From Rahnella woolbedingensis (GTDB taxonomy: Bacteria; Pseudomonadota; Gammaproteobacteria; Enterobacterales; Enterobacteriaceae), in contig NZ_RAHH01000021.1 in assembly GCF_003602095.1 (NCBI RefSeq), forward strand, positions 40,733 through 104,732: a stretch of 64,000 nucleotides of DNA, given 5' to 3'. The notes beneath the pieces were generated by a model. The model made no database searches, had not been told where the DNA came from, and worked only from the letters and a program-made list of their open reading frames with translations. Of this stretch, positions 28,489 to 37,314 are shown piece by piece. The translations under genes were made by a program, and so were the position numbers. The stretch's first letter is position 1; every line of letters starts with the position of its first letter.

Positions 28489-28706
28489 ACTGAGTAAATT
28501 TAGGTTTCTCACTAATAGTTATCACATGGTTGTTTGCGCCGAAACCGAGCAGAGGGGAAAGGCTTTTCCCCTCTGCTCGGTTTCGGCGCGATGAGTTAAG
28601 TGATCGCTGCACTTAAGAAACCGAAATGGCTCAGGTTAGCTTTAAGTCTTCAGTGCATGGCATCTGCACTTAAGAAACCGAAATATTCTCCGATTAGCTT
28701 TAAAAA
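28489..28706. repeat. Nested palindrome and tandem repeat region after argD
   Basis: The core is a 25-bp perfect inverted repeat (28536-28560 and 28565-28589) with a 4-base loop. Outside it, an imperfect inverted pair (about 28489-28513 and 28611-28640) shares CTGAG..ATTT.GGTTTCT and its complement. A roughly 57-bp tandem duplication follows: CTGCACTTAAGAAACCGAAAT-type 21-mers at 28607-28627 and 28664-28684, each followed 8-9 bases later by TTAGCTTTAA (28636-28645, 28694-28703). The arms share a GAAACCGA motif throughout. There is no coding potential. It does not match ERIC or REP elements as I know them, so the repeat family is not identified. Confidence 0.85.
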
Positions 28707-28742
28707 GCAGTCTGGCTGTAAGCCAGTAAAAAGGGGATTTAA

Positions 28743-28758
28743 AAGGGGCATTCCCCTT
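28743..28758 (-). terminator. Terminator of yhfK
   Basis: AAGGGG (28743-28748) and CCCCTT (28753-28758) form a 6-bp stem with a CATT loop. On the - strand it is followed by TTTT and, further on, another T-run near 28727-28733. It overlaps the end of yhfK. Confidence 0.7.
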
Positions 28759-30833
28759 CACGCCTTTCGCGTCAGCCAGATCCCATGATGTGGCCTTTGC
28801 TTCCACGCCAAGGACGAAATGGTATGCATCACGCTGAGATGCGAAATCACGCGCCGCAGATGGCGCTCCATCTCGGTCAGCGGCATATCGGGATGCAGGT
28901 CAGGCGCATTGATCAGCGTGCTCTCATTCCCCGGTCCGTCATACATCAGCCGCTGCTGACAGCTCTGCAACGCGATTTCACAAGTCTGCAAATATTCCGT
29001 CGCCAGTTTCTCCGGCAGCATGTAGTGCTCGCGGGCGAGGATGGTCATCGCGTTGATATGCTCGACGATAAACTGACTGTGCGTCACCCACAGGCGCATA
29101 TCTGCCAGATAATGCGAGTTAAAACCCGGTTCCTGCATCGCCTGATTAAGCGAGGTGAACAGCTTATTGTGCGCCTGATTGACCTGCATGCGGGTGTAGG
29201 CGAGCTTCGAGGTATCCGGATTTTCTTCAAGCAGTAAGCGGATAGCATCCTGATAAGTTTCCAGCGCCTGATGGGCATTCTGACGCAGTAATCCGCTTTG
29301 CCATTGCGGCCACAGCCAGATGGTGCCGCCGAAAGCCAGCGCGCAGCCAATCAGCGTATCCACCAGCCGCGGTACCAGAAAATGCACGCCGTTCATCGCC
29401 AGCAGTTGTAGTGTGTACACCGCCGTGACCGTCATCCCGACCATCGCCAGCCCGTAGTTTTTGCGCAGCACCGTATACGACACCAGCGTAACGATCAGCA
29501 TACACATCAGCGTGATGCCTTCGGGTAATTCCAGTTTCAGTAATCCGGCGGCAATCAGCAGTCCGGCCAATGTGCCGAGCGCACGGTGCTGGATCCGCAC
29601 GCGCGTGGCGTTATAGCCGTTCTGACTGACCAGCATGATGGTCAGCAAAATCCAGTAAGGCTTGGGCAGATTAAAGAACAGACCCAGGCTGCTGCCAATG
29701 GCGAGAATGGTCCCCAGACGGGCAGCATTACGCAGGGCGGAAGATTTGAACGAAAGATAGCTTTTCAACGCAGGCCAGAACGGCAAACGGGGCTGCGTGT
29801 TCATCAGGTCGCGGCGATAAAGCGGGCGCTGTGTCCGCAGCAGGCGTGCAATGCGGCTGAAATGGTAATAGCAAAACTGCCCGACCGGATTATCCGGCGT
29901 TCGCGCGGCGATTTTTTCCAGCGCGGCCAGCTCGTTAGCCATGGTAAAACGCTCGGATAACCGGTGATAAAGAATGTCGTCGGCAATGACCCGCAGGCGT
30001 GCAGAAATAACCTGTGCATTGCGGCGGATCACCGCTTCGGCATGACTCTCCTCCACCAGCTTCTGCACTTCTTCCGGCTGATGCAGGCTCACCGTGATGT
30101 GTTCCTGCAAATCGAGCGCCACCTGAAATCGCTGGAACAGTCGCTTATGCTGATGATGATCGCCGTGATGCGGCAGCATATGTAATTGCTGATAAAGCAG
30201 GGCAATCAGGTCGATGACCTGCTGCTGGCGGTTGAGCAGCGGCGGCAGCGCGGTTTCAGGGTTGGTATGTTGCGTCAGAAGGCTGTATTTGGCTTCGAAA
30301 TAGTCCGCCAGTTGCAGATAGAGCTGGCTGAGCGTTTCGCGCATCGGCTGCTCTTTGGAAATACGAAACCACGCCCAGTTAAAGAGTCCGTACCAGGCGG
30401 TACCGGCGGCGAACAGTGCCGGAGCCTGCCACATCGGCCGGATCCCCACCATGCTGAGTGTGAAGATGGTCGCGACCAGTGCGCCGGGCAACAAACGTGC
30501 ATGCAACGGGCTGATTTCGCCGGTCACGCCTAGCAGCAGCGCCAGCGAAAGCATGATGAGCGGCAGGGGAATGTGCCAGCTTTCCAGCATCACTTGCAGC
30601 AGAATGCTGCTCACGGCAAACAGCGAGCCGCCGACGATCAGGCGTTTGAAAAAGCGTTTGTGTGGGGTATCCAGACCCGCGACGTTGCAGCAGGCAGGAC
30701 AAAGAGAGAACAGCAGGCCCATTTGCAGGTTGCCGAACATCCAGCAGATACCAACAGGCAGGCACAGCACCAGCGTCTGGCGCAGCGCGTAGTTAACTTC
30801 TGGATGGTAAAAAAGTCTTCGCCATAGCGTCAT
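28758..30833 (-). CDS. yhfK: YhfK, FUSC/YccS-family inner membrane protein
   Basis: A 691-aa polytopic membrane protein like E. coli YhfK (696 aa) of the fusaric-acid-resistance (FUSC)/YccS family. Two clusters of hydrophobic helices (about 18-165 and 370-500) flank a long soluble middle domain (about 170-365), and a soluble C-terminal domain follows (about 505-691). The family is thought to form efflux-type channels, but no substrate is known for YhfK. It is convergent with argD and lies downstream of crp on the same strand after a terminator. Confidence 0.92.
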   Translation of the reverse strand: MTLWRRLFYHPEVNYALRQTLVLCLPVGICWMFGNLQMGLLFSLCPACCNVAGLDTPHKRFFKRLIVGGSLFAVSSILLQVMLESWHIPLPLIMLSLALLLGVTGEISPLHARLLPGALVATIFTLSMVGIRPMWQAPALFAAGTAWYGLFNWAWFRISKEQPMRETLSQLYLQLADYFEAKYSLLTQHTNPETALPPLLNRQQQVIDLIALLYQQLHMLPHHGDHHQHKRLFQRFQVALDLQEHITVSLHQPEEVQKLVEESHAEAVIRRNAQVISARLRVIADDILYHRLSERFTMANELAALEKIAARTPDNPVGQFCYYHFSRIARLLRTQRPLYRRDLMNTQPRLPFWPALKSYLSFKSSALRNAARLGTILAIGSSLGLFFNLPKPYWILLTIMLVSQNGYNATRVRIQHRALGTLAGLLIAAGLLKLELPEGITLMCMLIVTLVSYTVLRKNYGLAMVGMTVTAVYTLQLLAMNGVHFLVPRLVDTLIGCALAFGGTIWLWPQWQSGLLRQNAHQALETYQDAIRLLLEENPDTSKLAYTRMQVNQAHNKLFTSLNQAMQEPGFNSHYLADMRLWVTHSQFIVEHINAMTILAREHYMLPEKLATEYLQTCEIALQSCQQRLMYDGPGNESTLINAPDLHPDMPLTEMERHLRRVISHLSVMHTISSLAWKQRPHHGIWLTRKA

Positions 30834-30852
30834 GGGTAAAGATTAGCCCATA

Positions 30853-30881
30853 AAAAAGGCGCGACAGTGTTCTGCCGCGCC
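30853..30881 (-). terminator. Terminator of crp
   Basis: On the - strand GGCGCGGCAG pairs with CTGTCGCGCC (one G-T wobble), spanning 30858-30881, and is followed by six Ts down to about 30852. Confidence 0.93.
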
Positions 30882-30894
30882 GACTTTTAATGGA

Positions 30895-31527
30895 TTAACG
30901 TGTGCCGTAAACGACAATCGTTTTACCGTGTGCGGAGATCAGACTCTGATCTTCCAGCATTTTGAGAATTCGTCCGACTGTTTCACGTGAACAACCGACG
31001 ATTTGGCCGATTTCCTGACGAGTGATCTTGATTTGCATCCCGTCCGGATGGGTCATCGCATCAGGCTGTTTAGCCAGATTAAGCAGGGTTTGAGCGATAC
31101 GACCTGTTACGTCGAGGAAGGCAAGGTTGCCGACTTTCTCTGACGTCACTTGCAGACGGTTTGCCATCTGCGCGGAAAGACGCATCAGAATATCCGGGTT
31201 AACCTGAATCAGCTGGCGGAATTTTTTATACGAAATTTCAGCCACTTCACAGGCAGTTTTTGCACGAACCCACGCACTACGTTCCTGACCTTCTTCGAAG
31301 AGTCCCAGCTCGCCGATGAAGTCACCTTGGTTAAGGTAGGACAGTATCATTTCTTTGCCTTCTTCATCCTTGATAAGGACAGCAACTGACCCTTTCACGA
31401 TGTAATAAAGCGTTTCGGCTTTTTCACCCTGGTGAATCAGCGTACTTTTAGAAGGATACTTATGTATATGACAGTGAGACAGGAACCATTCAAGAGTCGG
31501 GTCTGTTTGTGGCTTGCCGAGAACCAT
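30895..31527 (-). CDS. crp: cAMP receptor protein
   Basis: CRP is the global cAMP-dependent regulator of catabolic genes. The 210-aa product is almost identical to E. coli CRP. The cyclic-nucleotide domain (1-130) has [18 protein letters not shown] as the phosphate-binding cassette (E. coli R82/S83 conserved). The helix-turn-helix ([22 protein letters not shown], about 168-190) keeps the DNA-contacting RETVGR. Position 123 region reads MANRLQ rather than MARRLQ. It is divergent from yhfA with 362 bases between. Confidence 0.98.
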   Translation of the reverse strand: MVLGKPQTDPTLEWFLSHCHIHKYPSKSTLIHQGEKAETLYYIVKGSVAVLIKDEEGKEMILSYLNQGDFIGELGLFEEGQERSAWVRAKTACEVAEISYKKFRQLIQVNPDILMRLSAQMANRLQVTSEKVGNLAFLDVTGRIAQTLLNLAKQPDAMTHPDGMQIKITRQEIGQIVGCSRETVGRILKMLEDQSLISAHGKTIVVYGTR

Positions 31528-31889
31528 TTGCTATTATCCTCTGTTGTTATCGCTGCCCAAAATCACAGGGCTCAGAGTTCCCTGTATGGCGTCTTAATTA
31601 AAAAGCGCCCTTTCAGCATATAACTCCCCAGAAATGCTGCAAGCGGGTGTCGGAGTGAAACAGCCTGTTTATTGCCGTTATCACCTTGGGTTCTGTTCTT
31701 AAACCGCGAAAACCGTCACCGCAATTTACTGGAAAGTATGTTTCGGCTTTGTTTGTAGCACAGGTTTGCAATGCTGTCTTGTGTTGTCTCGCTTCAGCAT
31801 GATGGCGATCGGGTTACGTTGCCAGATTTTGGGTGAAAGGGTAGTCTGAGGGGAAAGTTTGATGAATTTATTCACCGGGAGAATATGAC
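31528..31889. other. Divergent promoter region crp-yhfA
   Basis: These 362 bases carry no gene. They must hold the crp and yhfA promoters. E. coli crp is autoregulated through CRP sites in the equivalent region. Here only a half-site (TCACA at 31563-31567) is evident by eye, and no good full CRP palindrome was found. Confidence 0.5.
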
Positions 31890-32297
31890 ATGCACGCACG
31901 CGTAAAATGGGTAGAAGGGCTGACGTTTTTAGGGGAATCAGCTTCAGGCCATCAGATTTCTATGGATGGCAATGCGGGCGATAAAGCACCGAGCCCGATG
32001 GAAATGTTACTGATGTCCGCAGGCGGTTGCAGCGCGATTGATGTGGTGTCTATTTTGCAGAAAGGTCGCAATGATGTGCGTGACTGCGAAGTGAAACTGA
32101 CTTCACAGCGCCGCGAAGAAGCACCGCGCCTGTTCACGCACATCAACCTGCATTTTATCGTCACCGGTAAAGATCTGAGCGATAAAATTGTGGAGCGCGC
32201 GGTCAGCCTGTCAGCCGAAAAATATTGCTCGGTTTCACTGATGCTCGGTAAAGCGGCGACGATTACTCACAGCTTTGAAGTGATCAGCGTCGAATAA
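31890..32297 (+). CDS. yhfA: YhfA, OsmC-family protein
   Basis: A 135-aa cytoplasmic OsmC/Ohr-fold protein almost identical to E. coli YhfA. The family includes thiol peroxidases with two catalytic cysteines. Here the cysteines are in AGGCSAIDV (about residue 48) and AEKYCSVSLML (about 113), as expected for the family. The substrate is unknown. It ends one base before the converging LysR gene, where E. coli would have prkB close by, so an accessory module is inserted here. Confidence 0.94.
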   Translation: MHARVKWVEGLTFLGESASGHQISMDGNAGDKAPSPMEMLLMSAGGCSAIDVVSILQKGRNDVRDCEVKLTSQRREEAPRLFTHINLHFIVTGKDLSDKIVERAVSLSAEKYCSVSLMLGKAATITHSFEVISVE

Positions 32298-32298
32298 A

Positions 32299-33210
32299 TC
32301 ATGACCAGTCGTACGACTGGCAATGGTTTCGCAGTAAATCCAAAAATCGCCGCGCGGCAAACGTCAGCGGCGATTTCTGCGAGTAAAGCACGCAATATTC
32401 CGCCTGCGGCAGGGCGTCGATATTGAGCAAACACAATCTGTCTTCCAGTCCGAACGGCGCTTTCATCGCCCGCGCCACAATGGTCAGATAATCTGACTGC
32501 AACACCATATTCAGCCCGCATATCACCGAATCGGTATGCACCGGCATTTCCGCCCCCGGCTGATGAAATCCGCCCATCGATAACCGAATCTGTTGGTAAT
32601 AGCCCATATCCGTTTCCGGCAACAGCCAGCGCGCGTCCTGTAATTCTTCCAGAGTCGTGGCGCCTGCCAGCGGATGTCCGCGCCGGGCGATAACGCCGAA
32701 AGGCGCGCTGAACAGGGGTTCGCGCACCAGGTCTTCCAGCGGTAATCCCGGTCCGGCGGTACCGACCGCAAAATCCAGTTTGCCTTCACGCAGCGCAGGT
32801 AACAGCGTCGAGAGTTGTCCTTCTTTGATGAGCAATTTGGACTGCGGAAACTGCGTCTTGAATTCACCGGTCAGACCTGGCAGAACCGTCAGCGCCAGCA
32901 GAGAGGATAAACCTGTGGCAACAGAACCTTGAGAATACTGGTCAATCTGGCGTATTTCATCGGCGGCGCGCTCGAGCTCTTCGAGAATAAACTGCATCCG
33001 GCGCGAAAACGCCCGGCCCGTTTCGGTCAGCGTCATCCCCTGATTACCGCGCACAATCAGCTGAGTATCGAGCGCCTGTTCCAGTTCACGCAATGTCCGG
33101 CTGACCGCTGGCTGCGATTGTCCCATCGCCCGCGCCGCGCCGCGAATGCTGCCACTGCGTATAACCTGCTGGAAAACCTTCAGTTGCTGTATTTTCGGCA
33201 AATAACGCAT
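32299..33210 (-). CDS. LysR-family regulator (TdcA-like)
   Basis: A 303-aa LysR-type regulator: an N-terminal winged helix (about 1-60, with GSIRGAARAMGQSQPAVSRTLRELE as recognition helix region) and a substrate-binding domain (about 85-300). The N-terminus and the LLPETDMGYY segment resemble TdcA. ATG 33210 is preferred (GGGA 7 bases upstream); the frame is open to GTG 33237. It is divergent from the MFS transporter and M20 hydrolase genes, which it probably controls through the palindrome at 33321-33333. The ligand is unknown. Confidence 0.88.
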   Translation of the reverse strand: MRYLPKIQQLKVFQQVIRSGSIRGAARAMGQSQPAVSRTLRELEQALDTQLIVRGNQGMTLTETGRAFSRRMQFILEELERAADEIRQIDQYSQGSVATGLSSLLALTVLPGLTGEFKTQFPQSKLLIKEGQLSTLLPALREGKLDFAVGTAGPGLPLEDLVREPLFSAPFGVIARRGHPLAGATTLEELQDARWLLPETDMGYYQQIRLSMGGFHQPGAEMPVHTDSVICGLNMVLQSDYLTIVARAMKAPFGLEDRLCLLNIDALPQAEYCVLYSQKSPLTFAARRFLDLLRNHCQSYDWS

Positions 33211-33320
33211 TGCGTCCCTATCAGTAAAAAGCATCACCTGCCTAAAAATTACATCTTATGGCTGCGTTGTAAAGCTGATAGCGTCAATGATGTGAAAATA
33301 ATGCGTTGTTATTCAGTTGA

Positions 33321-33333
33321 TTGCGTGACGCAA
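33321..33333. promoter_or_regulatory. LysR-type operator in divergent region
   Basis: TTGCGT-G-ACGCAA is a perfect 13-bp palindrome of the T-N11-A form typical of LysR-family binding sites. It lies in the 191-base gap between the LysR gene and the MFS gene. An outer ATGCG/CGCAT pair (33301-33305 and 33336-33340) surrounds it asymmetrically. Confidence 0.65.
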
Positions 33334-33401
33334 GTCGCATTTTACCTTTTGCCCGACAGGGTGAATCTCTGGCGTAGTGATAACAAAAAGGGATATCCGC
33401 T

Positions 33402-34592
33402 ATGAAAAGTCGTTCCCTGATGATCTTCCTGCTATTTGTCGGCTACGCCGTGGTGTATATCGACAAAACGGTCATGGGCTTTGCATTACTGCCGATTGAG
33501 CGCGAATTTAATCTGCAACCTGAACAGCTGGGATATATCACCGGCATTTTCTTCCTGGCGTACTCGATATTTCAGATCCCTGCTGGCTGGCTGAATGACC
33601 GGTTCGGGTATAAAAAGGTGCTCGGCATGTCGCTGTTCCTGCTGGGGGGCTTCGCGCTGTGCTTCGGGGCGCTGGGCTTTAGTCTGGGATTACTGATCAC
33701 GTTCCGTTTTCTCTCCGGTGTCGGGCATTCCGGCTATCCCGCTTCCTGCGCTAAGGCCGTGGTTTCCAACTTTGCGGTCGAGAAACGCACTTTTGCGCAG
33801 TCGATTTTGCTGTCTTCCGCCGGACTGGCAATGACCGCCGGACCGCTGATTGCGGTATACAGCCTGGATCACCTCGGCTGGCGCGGCTCTTTCTCCATTC
33901 TCGGATTACTGGCATTCGCGATTGCCGCCGCGATTGTGATTCTTGTGCCCAATCCGCCGAAAGCGCAAGTCCGTACGGGTGTCAAAACCGGTTATCGCGA
34001 GTTGCTGAAAAATCCGATTGTCGTGCTGCTGTTTGTCTCGATTTTCTGCATCAATATTCCGTCGTATGGCCTGATGGCATGGTTGCCGAAATATCTGGTG
34101 CAGCAGCGCGGTATGTCACTTGATGTGTCCGGTCTGGTGGTGGCCACCGGCGGGCTGGGGATCTGGATTTCATCACTGGCCACCGGCTGGCTGGTCGGGC
34201 GCTATATGCAGGGCAAAGAGCCAAAAGTGATTTTCTGCTGCGCATTGCTCAGCGCGCTGTGCATCTGGCTGGTGTTTACATCTTCATCGGCGGTAACGGC
34301 GGGGCTGTTCCTGTTCCTCGGTTATGTGTTCCTGATGGCGTCCTTTGTGACCGTCTTTACGCTGCCGATGAAACGCCTGCCTGCGGAAGTCATGGGCGCA
34401 GCTATGGGGATCATTAATACCGGCGGAACCCTCGGCGGTTTTGTGGCGCCGATTGCGATGGGATATCTCATCACTGCCAGCCACAGTTACCTTTCTACGT
34501 TTGTATTTCTGGCGCTGGCGATGGTGATGGCAGGTCTGGCTATCCTGCCGCTGGCAATTAAACCTCGTGCGCCAATGCGCGATGTGGCTTAA
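33402..34592 (+). CDS. MFS transporter
   Basis: A 396-aa major facilitator superfamily permease with about 12 transmembrane helices. The signature between TM2 and TM3 reads GWLNDRFGYKKV, and RFLSGVGHSGYPASCAK marks TM4. It belongs broadly to the anion:cation symporter-like/NarK-like group. The substrate is not evident. It stands 15 bases before an M20 amidohydrolase gene, so the pair looks like uptake and intracellular hydrolysis of an N-acyl or aminoacyl conjugate, under the divergent LysR regulator. Confidence 0.88.
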   Translation: MKSRSLMIFLLFVGYAVVYIDKTVMGFALLPIEREFNLQPEQLGYITGIFFLAYSIFQIPAGWLNDRFGYKKVLGMSLFLLGGFALCFGALGFSLGLLITFRFLSGVGHSGYPASCAKAVVSNFAVEKRTFAQSILLSSAGLAMTAGPLIAVYSLDHLGWRGSFSILGLLAFAIAAAIVILVPNPPKAQVRTGVKTGYRELLKNPIVVLLFVSIFCINIPSYGLMAWLPKYLVQQRGMSLDVSGLVVATGGLGIWISSLATGWLVGRYMQGKEPKVIFCCALLSALCIWLVFTSSSAVTAGLFLFLGYVFLMASFVTVFTLPMKRLPAEVMGAAMGIINTGGTLGGFVAPIAMGYLITASHSYLSTFVFLALAMVMAGLAILPLAIKPRAPMRDVA

Positions 34593-34607
34593 CTGAGGAG
34601 AAGAGTG

Positions 34608-35792
34608 ATGACTTTTAATTTCGATGCAATGCTGGCTGAAGTCAAAACTGACGTTCTGCGCTGGCGCAGACATATTCATGCCCATCCTGAGCTCTCTTTT
34701 CAGGAGCATAAAACGGCAGCCTACATCACAGAGCAACTGGAAAGTTTCGGCGGTCTGACCCTGACGCATCTGACGCCCAACAGCGTGATTGCCGATCTGA
34801 AAGGGGCGCATCCGGGGCCGATATACGCGCTGCGGGCGGACATTGATGCATTGCCGATTCAGGAAGAGAACGACGAACCCTTCTGCTCCACCGTACCGGG
34901 CGTGATGCACGCCTGCGGGCATGATGCCCATACCGCGATGCTGCTGGGTGCGGCGAAAGTGCTGACGCAATGCCGGTCTGAATTGCACGGTTCAGTGCGG
35001 TTTATCTTCCAGCATGCAGAAGAAGTACCGCCGGGAGGTGCGCAGGAACTCGTGGATCTGGGCGTGCTGGACGGTGTGGCGAAAATCTTCGGCCTGCACG
35101 TGATGCCGAATTCCCCGACCGGCGAAGTGGGGCTGAAAGAGGGCGTTTTCTGCGCCTCCACGGATAACTTTGATATCACCATTACCGGGAAAGGCGGTCA
35201 CGGTTCGATGCCGCATTTGTGTATCGATCCGGTGGTGATTGGCGCAGAAATCGTTACCGCACTGCAAAACGTCGTGGCGCGCCGTATTGATCCGCTTCAG
35301 GTGCCGGTGCTGACTATCGCGACCTTCCAGAGTGGCGAAAGCTACAACGTGATCCCTGAGAGGGTGAAACTCGCCGGAACGCTGCGTACTCATCACAGCA
35401 ACGTGCGCGAACAGGTGCCGCAGGTGATGGAGCAGATCATTTCGGGGATTACGGCGGCGCATGGCGCGACATACGAACTGCGCTGGACGCGCGGCTATGT
35501 GAACGGGGATAACCATCCCGAGGCCTGCGCAATTGCGCGTCAGGTGATCGAAAAAACACTGGGGCCACAGGCGCTGCACGAAGTCACTCAGCCGTTGTTT
35601 GGCGGAGAAGATTTCTCTTCCTATCAGCAAAAAGTGCCGGGATGTTTCCTGTTTATTGGCAGCGGGAATGAAAAAATCGGCGCGACTTATGGCGTACATA
35701 ATCCGCGCTTTCGTCTGGATGAAGAGGCGTTACAGATTGGCGTCGCATTGCATGTCGGGTTTATCCGTCAGTTGCTGATGAACGACGCCTGA
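34608..35792 (+). CDS. M20D family amidohydrolase/peptidase
   Basis: A 394-aa zinc-dependent hydrolase of the M20D (hippurate/IAA-amino acid hydrolase, aminoacylase) family. Metal-binding and catalytic motifs are complete: [10 protein letters not shown] near the N-terminus, [25 protein letters not shown] with catalytic Glu-Glu, and FGGEDFSSY near the C-terminus. ATG 34608 is preferred over GTG 34605 because GGAG is 7 bases before it. It probably releases a carboxylic acid and an amino acid from an amide conjugate imported by the preceding MFS protein. Substrate unknown. It ends 5 bases from the converging prkB. Confidence 0.92.
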   Translation: MTFNFDAMLAEVKTDVLRWRRHIHAHPELSFQEHKTAAYITEQLESFGGLTLTHLTPNSVIADLKGAHPGPIYALRADIDALPIQEENDEPFCSTVPGVMHACGHDAHTAMLLGAAKVLTQCRSELHGSVRFIFQHAEEVPPGGAQELVDLGVLDGVAKIFGLHVMPNSPTGEVGLKEGVFCASTDNFDITITGKGGHGSMPHLCIDPVVIGAEIVTALQNVVARRIDPLQVPVLTIATFQSGESYNVIPERVKLAGTLRTHHSNVREQVPQVMEQIISGITAAHGATYELRWTRGYVNGDNHPEACAIARQVIEKTLGPQALHEVTQPLFGGEDFSSYQQKVPGCFLFIGSGNEKIGATYGVHNPRFRLDEEALQIGVALHVGFIRQLLMNDA

Positions 35793-35797
35793 GTCCG

Positions 35798-36667
35798 TTA
35801 TTCGATCTTTTTCCCTTCCATCAGGCGCTGCACTAGCGGCGCCATAATCAGCTCCATCGCCAGCCCCATTTTCCCGCCCGGTACGACCAGCGTTTTGATA
35901 TGCGAGATAAACGAACCCTGCAACATCGCCAGCAGATACGGGAAATCAATGTCATCCAGCCCCTGGAAGTGGATCACCACAAAGCTTTCATCAAGGGATG
36001 GAATGGCTTTCGCGGCAAACGGGTTCGAGGTGTCGATGGTCGGCACACGCTGGAAGTTAATGTGCGTGCGGGAAAACTGCGGCGTGATGTAGCTGATATA
36101 GTCATCCATCGACCGCACGACGGAATCCATCACTGCTTCGCGGGAATGTCCGCGCTCGCCGGTGTCGCGTACCAGTTTCTGGATCCACTCAAGGTTCACG
36201 ATAGGCACCACGCCGACCAGCAGATCGACCTGAGCGGCAACGTCTATTTTGTCCGCAACGACTCCGCCATGCAGCCCTTCGTAGAATAAAATGTCCGTCG
36301 GTTCCGGCAGCGCCTGCCACGGCGTAAAGGTGCCGGGTACCTGATTGTAGGGAACGGCTTCGTCATAAGTATGCAGATATTTGCGCGAACGACCGGTGCC
36401 GGTTTTACCGTACTCGATGAAACTTTTTTCCAGCAGACCAAAGTCGTTGGCTTCCGGCCCGAAATAGCTGATGTGACGCCCAAGGTCACGAGCCTTACGG
36501 ATCGCTGCATCCATTTCAGGACGTGTGAAATGGTGAAAGCTGTCGCCTTCCAGCTCAGCCGCACGCAGGCCAAGCTGCTGAAATATTTTACGAAACGCCA
36601 GACTGGTCGTGGTGGTACCCGCTCCGCTGGAGCCGGTCACTGCAATGACAGGATGTTTTGCTGACAT
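35798..36667 (-). CDS. prkB: PrkB, phosphoribulokinase-like protein
   Basis: A 289-aa P-loop kinase identical in length to E. coli PrkB and very similar to it. The Walker A motif is GSSGAGTT (GxxGxGTT variant) near residue 12. GDSFH, FGPEANDFGLLE, YEGLHGG and VDLLVGVVPIVNLEWIQKL are typical of bacterial class I phosphoribulokinases. Its substrate in non-autotrophic enterobacteria is not established. ATG 36667 follows GGAG; the frame is open 25 codons upstream without conservation. In E. coli it is next to yhfA and yheU; here accessory genes lie on both sides. Confidence 0.93.
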   Translation of the reverse strand: MSAKHPVIAVTGSSGAGTTTTSLAFRKIFQQLGLRAAELEGDSFHHFTRPEMDAAIRKARDLGRHISYFGPEANDFGLLEKSFIEYGKTGTGRSRKYLHTYDEAVPYNQVPGTFTPWQALPEPTDILFYEGLHGGVVADKIDVAAQVDLLVGVVPIVNLEWIQKLVRDTGERGHSREAVMDSVVRSMDDYISYITPQFSRTHINFQRVPTIDTSNPFAAKAIPSLDESFVVIHFQGLDDIDFPYLLAMLQGSFISHIKTLVVPGGKMGLAMELIMAPLVQRLMEGKKIE

Positions 36668-36845
36668 AGTGAGCTGTTCTCCATAAAGGTAATGCTTGCA
36701 GGCGTGCTGTGGTCTTTTCTGTGGATGAAGACCTGGCGTCAACGCTGCGCATATTTAAGCCTATTGTTACCATAATTATTCGAAGAGGGACAGGAGCGTA
36801 GCAGGCAATCCGCTGTGGGTGAGCTTCTTACACTGCGTAACGATG

Positions 36846-36884
36846 AAGCGCAGACCGGAGAAGTTATGCTCATGGTCTGCGCTT
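36846..36884 (-). terminator. 11-bp hairpin between accessory block and prkB
   Basis: AAGCGCAGACC (36846-36856) and GGTCTGCGCTT (36874-36884) form a perfect 11-bp stem with a 17-base loop, downstream of the 108-aa gene on the - strand. The T-run expected after it on the - strand is weak (TTCATCG), so termination is plausible but not certain. Confidence 0.5.
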
Positions 36885-36936
36885 TAAAAAATATTCATCT
36901 GTCAGGGTTTCGCCGCGTTCGACACCGGCGTTGTCA

Positions 36937-37263
36937 TCACTTCGTTTCGAATATTGCCCAGTGTTCAGCGGGTATACCGCCTTCGACGCTTTCAATTAAT
37001 TCTTCAGCAGTATCCAGGTCTGGGCATCCCCAGTAATCGTCGCTGAACCAGAGGCTTACACGGCCATCTGTTTCGTAAACGAACACGACTGTTCCGTCAC
37101 CCTCGATCACTTTTGCCGGGCTGTTTTCAGCAGCGTCACCACTCACGGCAACAGCCGGTACGCTGTGTTTAAGATCTTCGACACCGATTTCTGCCGAAGT
37201 GAGGGCTTCTTGTTCTGATTTAAATGAATCTAACTGGTATGCAGGAATAAACATGATATTCAT
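36937..37263 (-). CDS. Hypothetical acidic protein next to T6SS immunity genes
   Basis: A 108-aa (or 105-aa from ATG 37254) protein I do not recognise. It is strongly acidic and has no signal peptide or membrane helix. It has an aromatic segment (VYETDGRVSLWFSDDYWGCPDLDTAEELIESVEGG) and a short C-terminus AEHWAIFETK. An AAAGAG precedes the starts. It is the last gene of a same-strand cluster with two DUF3396-like genes and a T6SS effector, so it could be a further immunity or accessory protein. That is inference from position only. Confidence 0.6.
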   Translation of the reverse strand: MNIMFIPAYQLDSFKSEQEALTSAEIGVEDLKHSVPAVAVSGDAAENSPAKVIEGDGTVVFVYETDGRVSLWFSDDYWGCPDLDTAEELIESVEGGIPAEHWAIFETK

Positions 37264-37314
37264 CTCTTTGTATTATATTCCCCCAAAATAAATTTCCTAC
37301 GGGGCCACATTGTA

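Noticed and set aside
28607..28706. CRISPR-like repeats after argD
   Set aside because: Only two copies about 57 bp apart, with conserved sequence also in the would-be spacer. No array structure or cas gene.
34284..34988. 234-codon - strand frame across the MFS/M20 junction
   Set aside because: Antisense of two well-supported genes with no recognisable domain.
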